From NCBI GenBank assembly GCA_016124425.1, contig WGNT01000025.1, forward strand, positions 16,310 to 80,309: a stretch of 64,000 bases of DNA. Reading direction: 5' to 3'. Source of the stretch: Cytophagales bacterium (lineage in GTDB: Bacteria; Bacteroidota; Bacteroidia; Cytophagales; Cyclobacteriaceae). The position numbers were made by a program, and so were the translations under genes. The stretch's first letter is position 1; each line of letters begins with the position of its first letter. The notes beneath the pieces are model-generated. The model had not been told where the DNA came from and did not search any database. It saw only the letters and a program-made list of their open reading frames with translations. Shown piece after piece: positions 41,808 to 50,608 of this stretch.

Positions 41808-41841
41808 TTAGTTGTTAACTAAAAAATTCTTATTATCTTTA
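41808..41841 (+). promoter_or_regulatory. blaI-like promoter with overlapping palindrome
   Basis: TTG (41812-41814), 19-nt spacer, TATCTTTA (41834-41841); palindrome TTAGTTgttAACTAA (41808-41822) covers the -33 element. Confidence 0.5.
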
Positions 41842-41920
41842 GGCAGCCAAAAGGAAGATTTAGTTCCGAAAATTGTTGGATAAATAAAACTAAGTGATTA
41901 AGTTGTAAAAAAAACACCTT

Positions 41921-42283
41921 ATGAAAACATTAACAAGAGCAGAAGAACAGATCATGCAAATCCTATGGGATTTGAAGGAGGCCTATGTGAAGGACATCCT
42001 AGAGCGTATGGAAGAGCCAAAGCCGGCCTACAACACCGTTTCTACCTTTATCCGAATACTGGAGACCAAGGGATTCGTGAAGCATCGTCCTATCGGAAAA
42101 TCCCATCAGTACTACCCCATTGTCACCAAAGATGAGTACCGTAGTTTCTCCATTAAGCGGCTGTTATCCGGCTATTTTGGCGGTTCATTTTCTAAAATGG
42201 CGAGTTTTTTCGCCAAGGACGAAAAATTGAATTTAAACGAATTGGAGCGGATTCTGGAGGAGGTAAAAAAGGATGTAAAATGA
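41921..42283 (+). CDS. blaI: BlaI/MecI/CopY-family transcriptional regulator
   Basis: 'LTRAEEQIMQILWDLKEAYVKDILERMEEPKPAYNTVSTFIRILETKGFVKHRPIGKSHQYYPIVTKDEY'. Confidence 0.94.
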   Translation: MKTLTRAEEQIMQILWDLKEAYVKDILERMEEPKPAYNTVSTFIRILETKGFVKHRPIGKSHQYYPIVTKDEYRSFSIKRLLSGYFGGSFSKMASFFAKDEKLNLNELERILEEVKKDVK

Positions 42284-42287
42284 TCAG

Positions 42288-45116
42288 ATGATGGCTGAAT
42301 TTATCAATTACTTCTGGCAAAGTTTTTTTTGTCTTTGCTTTTTCTTCGGGATCTACTGGGTATTTCTGAGAAACGAGAAATCGTTCCGTTTCAACAGGGC
42401 CTTTTTGCTAATCACCCCCGCACTGGCGCTTTTGTTCCCTTTAGTAGAAATTCCCGTGAGTTTTGATAAACCCAGTATTTCTCTTGAAAACACCACCCTT
42501 CTAAAATCGCTCATAGAAACCTCAGAGGTAGAAACCATCGGGACCTATGGGCTCCCAGAAATCATTGTTACAGACACCAAACTTCCGCTGCTGTGGGAAA
42601 TTAAAGATTATCTGCTTTTCACCTACTTAAGCATTGTCGGGCTATTGTCATTTCAGCTGTTTTGGCAATACCTGCAGCTACGGCAGCTGGAAGAAAAAGG
42701 CTGGTATCAGGCAGTTTTCAAATTAAACGGAGACTATTTCCTGATACCGACCTTTGGTCTGGCACCTGTATTTTCTTTCTTCAACAAACTCTTTTGGGAC
42801 GATACGCAGCAGCTTTCCCCAGAAGAGCAGTCGCATATCATTCAGCATGAGCTGGAGCATATCCACCAAAAACACACTTGGGATGTGCTGTATTACCAAG
42901 CACTAAGCATCCTTTTCTGGTTCAACCCAGTGATTCATCTGATGCGTCTTGCGCTTGTAGACCTCCATGAATACCTGGCCGATGAAAAGGTGCTGGGTAA
43001 AATCGAAAATAAATCAAGCTATTCTCAGCTTATCGTCAAAATGGCTTTTAAGGGACTAGATCTTCCGATTGGCAATTACTTTATCCGATCTACTACCTTA
43101 AAAAGAATAATAATGATGAAGAAGTCAGCTAAAATCAACTGCTTCAAACTCGCCATGGTATTGCCCCTGATAGGCATGCTTTTTGGCTTGGTAAGCATGA
43201 AGACCGAGCGTGGCCTAGTCCTTTTCACCAATTACGAAACGGCCAATATCCGGACGATTGAGCAACAAATGCTCGACCTGCAGGATTCGCTTAACGTCGG
43301 CATCAAGGTCAGGAGTTTAAAGAACCCCGCACATTACGAGAAAATAGAAGCCCTACAAAACGGAGTCCTAAAAGCGCAACTAGGCGAACTGGAATATGAG
43401 TTTTCGGGAATAAAAACCGATGCCGACTACCTGAAGGTCAGGGAACTGATACAGATCCTCCGGTCAAATTCGCAGATGACGAAAACATATGAAAATGCGA
43501 AACAGTCAAGAGAGGTAGAGAATACGCCGCAGCCCGTAGCAGGATGGCAAGCTTGGGAGGACTTCCTTCGATCTCAAGTAAATTCCCCCGAAAAGGAGAA
43601 GGCCTTAGGGCTATCAGGGGTCGTCGAACTGGAATTCATTGTAGATAAAGAAGGAATCATCCGGCATCCTGTTATCCGTAGGAGCTTTGGCGGAGGAGTG
43701 GATGATCAGCTGCTTACCGCTTTGAAGAGCGAGAATGTTCCGGCATGGGAACCCGGCTTAGCTAACGACAAACCGGTTCCGGTCGTCATGTCCTACCCTT
43801 TGGGCTTTGATTTCCGGACAGATGAAGAACCAAAAACAGCCTTTTTCCCCCAGCCAAAAAATTACTTGCAATCCCAAAACTATCCCCGGGGAGGAACGAA
43901 CAAATCAGAAATCTTTGATGTGGTTGAATCGATGCCGATACCACCCGGAGGAATGGAAGGCTGGAACGACTACCTTAAAGAAAATTTACGCTACCCCGCG
44001 TCTGCCAAAGAACAAAAGGTCGAAGGTACTGTCTACGTCATGTTTGTGGTAGACAAAGAAGGCAACTTGAAAAATCCGGAAATCCTACGAGGTGTAGGGG
44101 CTGGATTGGATGAAGAGGCAATGCGGGTAATAAAAGAATCTCCGGCTTGGACACCCGGCATGCAACACGGCACCTTAGTGAACGTAAAATTAAGAATGCC
44201 CATTCGGTTTAGATTGCCTGAATCTTATGTGGGCCAGGATGACAGGCTAGAGGAGCTAAAAACCGCCAACACAGACTGGAAAAACGGCGATATTATTCCC
44301 GGTGAAGCCTTTCATAAGCACATACAGCGAAATATCAAGTACCCAATAGAGGCACGTCAGGAGGGAGTGACTGGCACGGTAATTACCAAACTTATTTTCG
44401 ACAGCAAGGGAAACATCAAGGATCTAAGCATCGTCAAAGGACCGAATAAATCCTTAAATGAAGAGGTACTGAGACAGCTTAGGGGAGCACCTGCATGGGA
44501 AGTGGTGAACGGAAAAGACAGCTATCAGGCGGTCTACCCGATTACGTTCAAACTAGATAACGAATCCGTAAAGGAACCCGACTACCGTACAGTCCTAGGA
44601 AAAGGGACAGTTGTGGTGGGTTATGGAACCCAATCAGGTAACTTGAATCAAAACCCAAGAAGTAACGGGATTCTTTCTATCAATGTAATTAATGATCGGT
44701 TGGTGAATTTCAACGGAGAAATACTGACGATCGATGCTAACTTGCCGCTTGCGATCAAAGCCATTTTGGAAGAAAATGGCTTTATCGCTGCCGAAACCAC
44801 CGCACAACTGAGTGCGGCATCCGCCGTAAAAATGGGAACGGTACAAGATGTACAGCAAGCATTGAAGAGCAATAATATTACCCGCCTGTTGTATACCAAC
44901 TCAAGGCTCAAGGACAAACAACCTAAAACGCCGGACGCCAATATCCTACTTGAAAATCAGCCCTTAGTAATCTTAGATGGCGTAGTGAATGCGTCAATAG
45001 AGGACGTTAATCCCACACATATAGAAAGCGTGTCAGTTTTAAAAGACAAAAATGCTGTTCGCCTTTACGGTGCAGCTGCTAAAAACGGCGTCATCATTGT
45101 AACCACCAAAAAATAA
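42288..45116 (+). CDS. M56 (BlaR1-type) metallopeptidase with three TonB C-terminal-like repeats, ExbD-periplasmic-like and SusC-plug-like segments
   Basis: M56 'IIQHELEHIHQKHTWDVLYYQALSILFWFNPVIHLM'; TonB_C-like repeats 'LSGVVELEFIVDKEGIIRHP..', 'VEGTVYVMFVVDKEGNLKNP..', 'VTGTVITKLIFDSKGNIKDL..'; ExbD-like 'ILTIDANLPLAIKAILEENG...VKMGTVQDVQQALKSNNI'; plug-like 'PLVILDGVVNASIEDVNPTHIESVSVLKDKNAVRLYGAAAKNGVIIVTTKK'. Confidence 0.9.
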   Translation: MMAEFINYFWQSFFCLCFFFGIYWVFLRNEKSFRFNRAFLLITPALALLFPLVEIPVSFDKPSISLENTTLLKSLIETSEVETIGTYGLPEIIVTDTKLPLLWEIKDYLLFTYLSIVGLLSFQLFWQYLQLRQLEEKGWYQAVFKLNGDYFLIPTFGLAPVFSFFNKLFWDDTQQLSPEEQSHIIQHELEHIHQKHTWDVLYYQALSILFWFNPVIHLMRLALVDLHEYLADEKVLGKIENKSSYSQLIVKMAFKGLDLPIGNYFIRSTTLKRIIMMKKSAKINCFKLAMVLPLIGMLFGLVSMKTERGLVLFTNYETANIRTIEQQMLDLQDSLNVGIKVRSLKNPAHYEKIEALQNGVLKAQLGELEYEFSGIKTDADYLKVRELIQILRSNSQMTKTYENAKQSREVENTPQPVAGWQAWEDFLRSQVNSPEKEKALGLSGVVELEFIVDKEGIIRHPVIRRSFGGGVDDQLLTALKSENVPAWEPGLANDKPVPVVMSYPLGFDFRTDEEPKTAFFPQPKNYLQSQNYPRGGTNKSEIFDVVESMPIPPGGMEGWNDYLKENLRYPASAKEQKVEGTVYVMFVVDKEGNLKNPEILRGVGAGLDEEAMRVIKESPAWTPGMQHGTLVNVKLRMPIRFRLPESYVGQDDRLEELKTANTDWKNGDIIPGEAFHKHIQRNIKYPIEARQEGVTGTVITKLIFDSKGNIKDLSIVKGPNKSLNEEVLRQLRGAPAWEVVNGKDSYQAVYPITFKLDNESVKEPDYRTVLGKGTVVVGYGTQSGNLNQNPRSNGILSINVINDRLVNFNGEILTIDANLPLAIKAILEENGFIAAETTAQLSAASAVKMGTVQDVQQALKSNNITRLLYTNSRLKDKQPKTPDANILLENQPLVILDGVVNASIEDVNPTHIESVSVLKDKNAVRLYGAAAKNGVIIVTTKK

Positions 45117-45152
45117 CCTCCGTATATTCCTTTACACACACCAACCCTTATA

Positions 45153-45187
45153 AGGACTGCTTCAACCGGAGCAGTCCTATTTTTTTC
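45153..45187 (+). terminator. Rho-independent terminator after M56 protein gene
   Basis: AGGACTGCT tcaaccgg AGCAGTCCT then ATTTTTTTTC. Confidence 0.8.
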
Positions 45188-45220
45188 TTCTGTGACTAAA
45201 AACAAGTCTTTGCCAGAATA

Positions 45221-45259
45221 TTGGTTACTTACGCCCATTATCCTATATTTGACGTAAGT
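45221..45259 (+). promoter_or_regulatory. Candidate promoter of CE15 gene with flanking inverted repeat
   Basis: TTG (45221-45223), 20-nt spacer, TATATTTG (45244-45251); arms ACTTACG (45227-45233) / CGTAAGT (45253-45259). Confidence 0.45.
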
Positions 45260-45282
45260 CAAAATACTTAAACCCGCCATTA

Positions 45283-46488
45283 ATGATTACCAATTATTTA
45301 AGGGGAATGATTTTTTGTTTCCTCATACTCTGTCAACCGATCCTCTATGCACAGGAGGTATTCAATTACGACGAATCCAAGGTACCCGCTTATTCCTTAC
45401 CGGATCTATTTGTCACCCAAGCCGGAGAACCTGTGACGACATCTACCGCTTGGGAATTTGTCCGTAGACCGGAGATTATCCGGCTTTTCGAAGACCATGT
45501 TTACGGGCAAGTCCCCAATACATTTGATGCGGTTTCTTTTTCCGTGGTAAATGAAGATCCTCGTGCTATGGATGGCCTAGCCCATCTGAAAGAAGTGGAT
45601 ATTACGATATCAAGGAATAACAAGCAAATCACCATACGGTTGATACTGTTCATTCCAACGAAAGGCACAAAACCCGCCCCTGTATTCCTGTTAATCAACC
45701 ACCGTGCTCCGGAAAATATCGATCCAAGTCGGAAAATTAAAATGGATTTTTGGCCTGCGGAAACGTTGATCCAGCGGGGCTATGCCGCTGCGACATTTCA
45801 TGTACAGGATGTAGCCGATGACAATAAAGAAACCTTTGACGCGGACATTCTACGGACCCTCTATCCGGAACACCTACAGATGGCCAATGGCATGCGCGGA
45901 TTAGGCGCATGGGCTTGGGGGGCCATGCGTGCCATGGACTATTTCCTTCGGGATCCAGCTATAGACGCCACAAAAGCGGGGGTAGTGGGCCATTCCAGAG
46001 GCGGCAAAGCCGCACTTTGGACCGGTGCACAGGATCCACGATGGGCCATAACAGTAAGTAACGAATCGGGCTGCGGAGGTGCAGCCATCTCTAGAAGGAA
46101 GTTTGGAGAAACAGTAAAACGGATTAACACGAATTTTCCCTACTGGTTTACAGACAATTTCAACACCTATAATGATAATGAGGACGCACTTCCGCTAGAC
46201 CAGCACATGCTGATTGCGAGCATTGCACCCCGTGCGGTATATGTAGCCAGTGCCGTTGAGGATGAATGGGCTGATCCGAAAGGGGAATTTCTCGCATTAA
46301 AAGTAGGAACCCGGGTACACCGGGAAATCTACAAACATACGGCTGTCCTTCCTGAGAAACTACCCGGTACCAATGAGCCCTCCCACCTCCCTTATGCCGG
46401 ACACCACATCCGCGATGGAAAACATAACTTGACGTCTTATGACTGGAATCAATTTATGGATTTTGCGGACAAACTATATGCTCATTAA
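45283..46488 (+). CDS. Glucuronoyl esterase-like (CE15) alpha/beta hydrolase, exported
   Basis: Signal peptide; 'VVGHSRGGKAALWTGAQDPRWAITVSNESGCGGAAISRR' CE15-type nucleophile motif. Confidence 0.85.
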   Translation: MITNYLRGMIFCFLILCQPILYAQEVFNYDESKVPAYSLPDLFVTQAGEPVTTSTAWEFVRRPEIIRLFEDHVYGQVPNTFDAVSFSVVNEDPRAMDGLAHLKEVDITISRNNKQITIRLILFIPTKGTKPAPVFLLINHRAPENIDPSRKIKMDFWPAETLIQRGYAAATFHVQDVADDNKETFDADILRTLYPEHLQMANGMRGLGAWAWGAMRAMDYFLRDPAIDATKAGVVGHSRGGKAALWTGAQDPRWAITVSNESGCGGAAISRRKFGETVKRINTNFPYWFTDNFNTYNDNEDALPLDQHMLIASIAPRAVYVASAVEDEWADPKGEFLALKVGTRVHREIYKHTAVLPEKLPGTNEPSHLPYAGHHIRDGKHNLTSYDWNQFMDFADKLYAH

Positions 46489-46499
46489 ACACCAGCAAC

Positions 46500-47642
46500 A
46501 TGACCCACCGTCGATCCTTTCTAAAAAAAGGTGCCGCTTTGGCGGGCTTAACCTTATCCTCTCCCTCCGCCTTCCCGAGTAGTGGTTCCTACCACGCCCC
46601 AAAGGAAATCCCTTACCAACGGGACATGGGGCTGGATATGTGTCTCGCCTACTTCTGGGGGATAGAACCCCTAAAAGTAGCCTTTGCCAAGCAGATGGAC
46701 GTACTTGGGGCCGTTGGAGGCATCAACCCCGCGTTATCCGGATTAAACGGTGTAAATCCTTGGGAGCTTGCAGCGATCAAAGGAGTAAAAAAAGCGTGGG
46801 AAGATGTTGGTCTTACTCTTCGGGTCATTGAAGGTCCGCCCAGTTTGGGGACTGCAACAAAACTGGGATTAGCGGGAAGAGACGAGGAGATCGACCATTT
46901 CATCCAGCTGATGAAAAACCTATCTGAAGCGGGTATTGATACCATTTGCTACAATTGGATGCCGGTGATCAATTGGGCGAGAACCACGATGGACCGTCCT
47001 AGCCGCGGTGGAGCGTTGGTCAGCGCATTTGATATTGAAGCGGTCGCACAGCAAGAAAAAATCACCGAATACGGTGCGTTGACTCACGAAAAAATGTGGG
47101 AAAATCTTACCTATTTCCTTAAGGCAGTAATCCCCGAAGCAGAGAAATACGGGATCAAATTAGCCCTTCATCCGGATGATCCTCCGATCCGTGAAATAAG
47201 AGGGATACCACGCATCATGACCTCGGTGGATGCCTTCAAACGGTTACTGGATATTTACCCAAGCCCATCTAATGGGATCACGTTCTGTCAGGGCAGTTTT
47301 GCATCTATGGGCGAAAAGGACAAGGGGGTAGATATTCCTGCTGCTATCCGTTATTTCGGGAAACGTAAGGCTATTCATTTTGTGCATTTCAGGGACGTTC
47401 GTGGTCATGCAACCAATTTCGAAGAAACCTTTCACGATGACGGCAAAACCGACATGTATGCGGCCATGAAGAGTTACTACGAAATTGGATTTAAGGGCCC
47501 AATACGCCCGGACCATGTACCCACGATGGCTGGAGATAGTAACGACAAACCCGGCTACAGTTCCATCGGCACGCTATTCGCCATCGGCTATATGCGGGGA
47601 CTGATGGAAGGGATTGTAAAAGAAAATCCCCAAGATCTTTGA
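46500..47642 (+). CDS. uxuA: Mannonate dehydratase (UxuA-like) with Tat-type signal
   Basis: N-terminus 'RRSFLKKGAALAGLTLSS'; UxuA-like 'CYNWMPVINWARTTMD', 'LALHPDDPPIREIRGIPRIMTSVDAFKRLL', 'HFVHFRDVRG'. Confidence 0.85.
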   Translation: MTHRRSFLKKGAALAGLTLSSPSAFPSSGSYHAPKEIPYQRDMGLDMCLAYFWGIEPLKVAFAKQMDVLGAVGGINPALSGLNGVNPWELAAIKGVKKAWEDVGLTLRVIEGPPSLGTATKLGLAGRDEEIDHFIQLMKNLSEAGIDTICYNWMPVINWARTTMDRPSRGGALVSAFDIEAVAQQEKITEYGALTHEKMWENLTYFLKAVIPEAEKYGIKLALHPDDPPIREIRGIPRIMTSVDAFKRLLDIYPSPSNGITFCQGSFASMGEKDKGVDIPAAIRYFGKRKAIHFVHFRDVRGHATNFEETFHDDGKTDMYAAMKSYYEIGFKGPIRPDHVPTMAGDSNDKPGYSSIGTLFAIGYMRGLMEGIVKENPQDL

Positions 47643-47846
47643 CACGTATTAGTACCTACGGCTACCTGGCATAAGGTAAATTTAGGTCAATAAATCCTTT
47701 CGCTTAAAGTATATTAAATACCGCTAATTCTCAACGCATTGTAAGGTTTTTTCCTAATTTGCGATTAGTTTCCCTTTCTTATGCATGGGAATTGCTATAT
47801 TGGATTGCCTAAGATCAGTTTGTACAACTACTAACTATTTTTATAC

Positions 47847-49364
47847 ATGTTAAGCACAGAACTTGAAAAACAAATCCAAAAACAGGGGATGGACCTGGGA
47901 TTGGTGGAAGAACAAATTGCCAATTTTCGGAATGGATTTCCATTTCTGAAAATCCACAAGCCGGCGGCAATCGGTGACGGCATCCGCGTTTTGGACGACA
48001 AAGCCTTGGAAAATGCATTAGCTACCTACAGAACCCATTCTCCTGAGAAATCAATCGTCAAATTTGTACCTGCCAGCGGCGCCGCCAGCCGGATGTTCAA
48101 AGACCTCTTTTCCTTTCTCGATGCCGCCCACAACGACCTTAACAAAGATCCTTTTACCAAAAAATTCATAGAGCAACTGGAGGGTTTTGCGTTTTACGAG
48201 GACTTGGATAATAGTCTGAAAAACGCCGGAAGCAGCATTGACCAGGCTATATCTGATCACAATTACCAACTGATTGTTCACAAGCTATTGGATGAAGATG
48301 GCTTAGAATATGGAACACTACCGAAAGGGCTGCTAAAGTTCCACGCCTACCCCGAAGGAAGCAGAACACCCGTTCAGGAGCATTTTGTGGAAGGGGCACA
48401 GTACGGATTGGGTAAGGGAAAATTGGTACGGCTACATTTTACCGTATCTCCAGAACACCAGCAAAAATTCGAAACCCACATCTCTGCGGTCAAGCCGGTC
48501 ATGGAGCGTCATTTTGGGGTAAGCTTTGAGATTTCCTTTTCGCAACAGAAAGCAGCTACCAATACGATTGCCGTGGATATGGATAATAATCCGTTTTTGG
48601 AAGAAAACGGCGAGGTACTCTTCAGACCTGCAGGCCATGGTGCCTTACTTGAGAACCTCAACGAGATCGATGGAGACATTATCTTTATAAAAAACATCGA
48701 CAATGTAGTCCCTGATCGCCTAAAGGAGCCTACGATAACGTATAAACGGGCCATAGGCGGGGTCTTGCTTGATGTTCAACAAGCTGTTTTTAGTGCGTTG
48801 GCTAGTCTTGATCAAGAAATCTCTGCCTCAAGCGTGCAGCGTGGGAAAGACGTATACACCAAGCAAATCGGGTCTAAACTTCCAGAAGGATTTGACGACC
48901 GGTCTGTGGAGGATCAGGCAGCATGGCTTCGTGGAAAACTGAATCGACCTATCCGTGTTTGCGGAATGGTAGAAAATACCGGAGAACCCGGTGGCGGTCC
49001 TTTCTGGATCAAAGAACCCGATGGTTCGCTTTCTCTGCAGATTGGAGAAACTGCCCAATTAGACTTAAACGATTCAGAGCAAAAGGAAAAATTTCAAAAA
49101 TCTTCCCATTTTAACCCTACAGACTTGGTATGCGCGGTGCGGGATTACAAAGAGAATAAATTTGACCTAATGAAGCACAGGGACCCAAAGACCGGGTTTA
49201 TCACGGAAAAATCTAAGAGCGGACGCACTCTCAAAGCCCAAGAACTTCCAGGTCTGTGGAACGGGTCCATGGCCGACTGGAATTCAATCTTTATTGAAGT
49301 ACCGCTTATTACCTTCAATCCGGTAAAAACAATAAACGATCTACTTAGAGATGTGCATCAGTAA
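47847..49364 (+). CDS. DUF4301-family protein
   Basis: 'KIHKPAAIGDGIRVLD', 'IVKFVPASGAASRMFKDLFSFLD', 'RPIRVCGMVENTGEPGGGPFWI'. Confidence 0.85.
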   Translation: MLSTELEKQIQKQGMDLGLVEEQIANFRNGFPFLKIHKPAAIGDGIRVLDDKALENALATYRTHSPEKSIVKFVPASGAASRMFKDLFSFLDAAHNDLNKDPFTKKFIEQLEGFAFYEDLDNSLKNAGSSIDQAISDHNYQLIVHKLLDEDGLEYGTLPKGLLKFHAYPEGSRTPVQEHFVEGAQYGLGKGKLVRLHFTVSPEHQQKFETHISAVKPVMERHFGVSFEISFSQQKAATNTIAVDMDNNPFLEENGEVLFRPAGHGALLENLNEIDGDIIFIKNIDNVVPDRLKEPTITYKRAIGGVLLDVQQAVFSALASLDQEISASSVQRGKDVYTKQIGSKLPEGFDDRSVEDQAAWLRGKLNRPIRVCGMVENTGEPGGGPFWIKEPDGSLSLQIGETAQLDLNDSEQKEKFQKSSHFNPTDLVCAVRDYKENKFDLMKHRDPKTGFITEKSKSGRTLKAQELPGLWNGSMADWNSIFIEVPLITFNPVKTINDLLRDVHQ

Positions 49365-49383
49365 GCCCTTACGTAGACTAAGC

Positions 49384-49418
49384 GACACCAGGCAGTAGGT
49401 TCTGCTTGGTGTCTTTTA
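49384..49418 (+). terminator. Rho-independent terminator after DUF4301 gene
   Basis: GACACCAGGCAG taggtt CTGCTTGGTGTC TTTTA. Confidence 0.65.
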
Positions 49419-49446
49419 CCGATTTAACCTCTTAACCAATCTTCCC

Positions 49447-50226
49447 ATGAGCGTCAAAACCCCTTATAGTGTATTCTTTTTTTTAATTGCTTTTCTGTTT
49501 ATAGCTACCATTTCCTTTGCACAGGTTGGTGTAGGGGCTAAGGCACCAAAAGGCGCGGAAATGCTGCTCGATGGTTCCAATAAAATGCTACACAAGAAAT
49601 GGCAATACTGGGAAGGGCCGCGCTTTTCCGCAGAGCCTCCGATCAAATGGGAAATCGTTAAAGACCCTGTAGACAAAGGATTTGCAGTCAGTTCAAACGA
49701 TCCCGCTGGGGCAGGAGGAAAATACGGCGCAGCGGATATTGTCACTAAGGAAACGTTTCGCGATTTCAGGCTTCATGTTGAGTTCTTTGTTTCCAAACCA
49801 GGCGGCAACAGCGGTGTTTACCTGCAAAACCGGTACGAAATCCAGATTTTGGACGGAGACAGTACCGATCACGGAATGGCAGCAATTATCAACGAACACG
49901 CTGCCCCATATCGGGTATACAACGGAGTGGGGGCGTGGAATGCTTACGATATTACCTTTCGTGCCGCGCGCTTTGACAGTCAGGGCAAGCTAATAGAAAA
50001 ACCCAGAGTGACCGTATATTTCAATGGAGAGAAAATTCACACCGACAAACAAATACAGCAAGTGTGGGGCGGCCCAAATTCCGGCATGGATGGAGGCAAC
50101 GACGGCGGAAAAGGAATTACGGACCGACCGGGTGGGATCAAGCTCCAAGCGGAAGGACATGACGTGTTGTATCGTAATACATGGATAAAAAAATTGGATC
50201 TAGATAATAACGGAACCGATTTTTAA
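49447..50226 (+). CDS. DUF1080 (3-keto-disaccharide hydrolase-like) exported protein
   Basis: 'FRDFRLHVEFFVSKPGGNSGVYLQNRYEIQILDG...GAPYRVYNGVGAWNAYDITFRAARFD'-type DUF1080 signature. Confidence 0.88.
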   Translation: MSVKTPYSVFFFLIAFLFIATISFAQVGVGAKAPKGAEMLLDGSNKMLHKKWQYWEGPRFSAEPPIKWEIVKDPVDKGFAVSSNDPAGAGGKYGAADIVTKETFRDFRLHVEFFVSKPGGNSGVYLQNRYEIQILDGDSTDHGMAAIINEHAAPYRVYNGVGAWNAYDITFRAARFDSQGKLIEKPRVTVYFNGEKIHTDKQIQQVWGGPNSGMDGGNDGGKGITDRPGGIKLQAEGHDVLYRNTWIKKLDLDNNGTDF

Positions 50227-50291
50227 ACTAAATACAATATTCTAGGTAAATAGGCATTTTTTTGAAATTGATACTATCTACTCCCCGGAAG

Positions 50292-50344
50292 GCGTCTTTA
50301 CACGAGCTGAAATTCACAAGAAGTTTCAGGTGTAAAGCGCTTTT
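50292..50344 (+). terminator. Long two-step hairpin downstream of DUF1080 gene
   Basis: GCGTCTTTACAC-gag-CTGAAA-ttcacaagaag-TTTCAG-GTGTAAAGCGC then TTTTATTAT. Confidence 0.55.
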
Positions 50345-50608
50345 ATTATCTGAATTTCGGGCGATGTACTTGTATCAATAGAGGGCAATCTATCAAGCTG
50401 ATTACATGTTGCAACGTTCTTGACGCTTTTCGGGGGTAAAGCGTTCCCCAAAATACGTTCCGGGAATTACTTCCCGAACAAGAGCTAACCTCAAAGGACG
50501 CACATCCATACCCATTCATCAAAATGGCAGCATGAATAATTGGATGTTAGCAGAATTAAAAGTATGTTTAAGTCCTTGCATGGAACGTAATCCTTTATTT
50601 ATCAGTCA

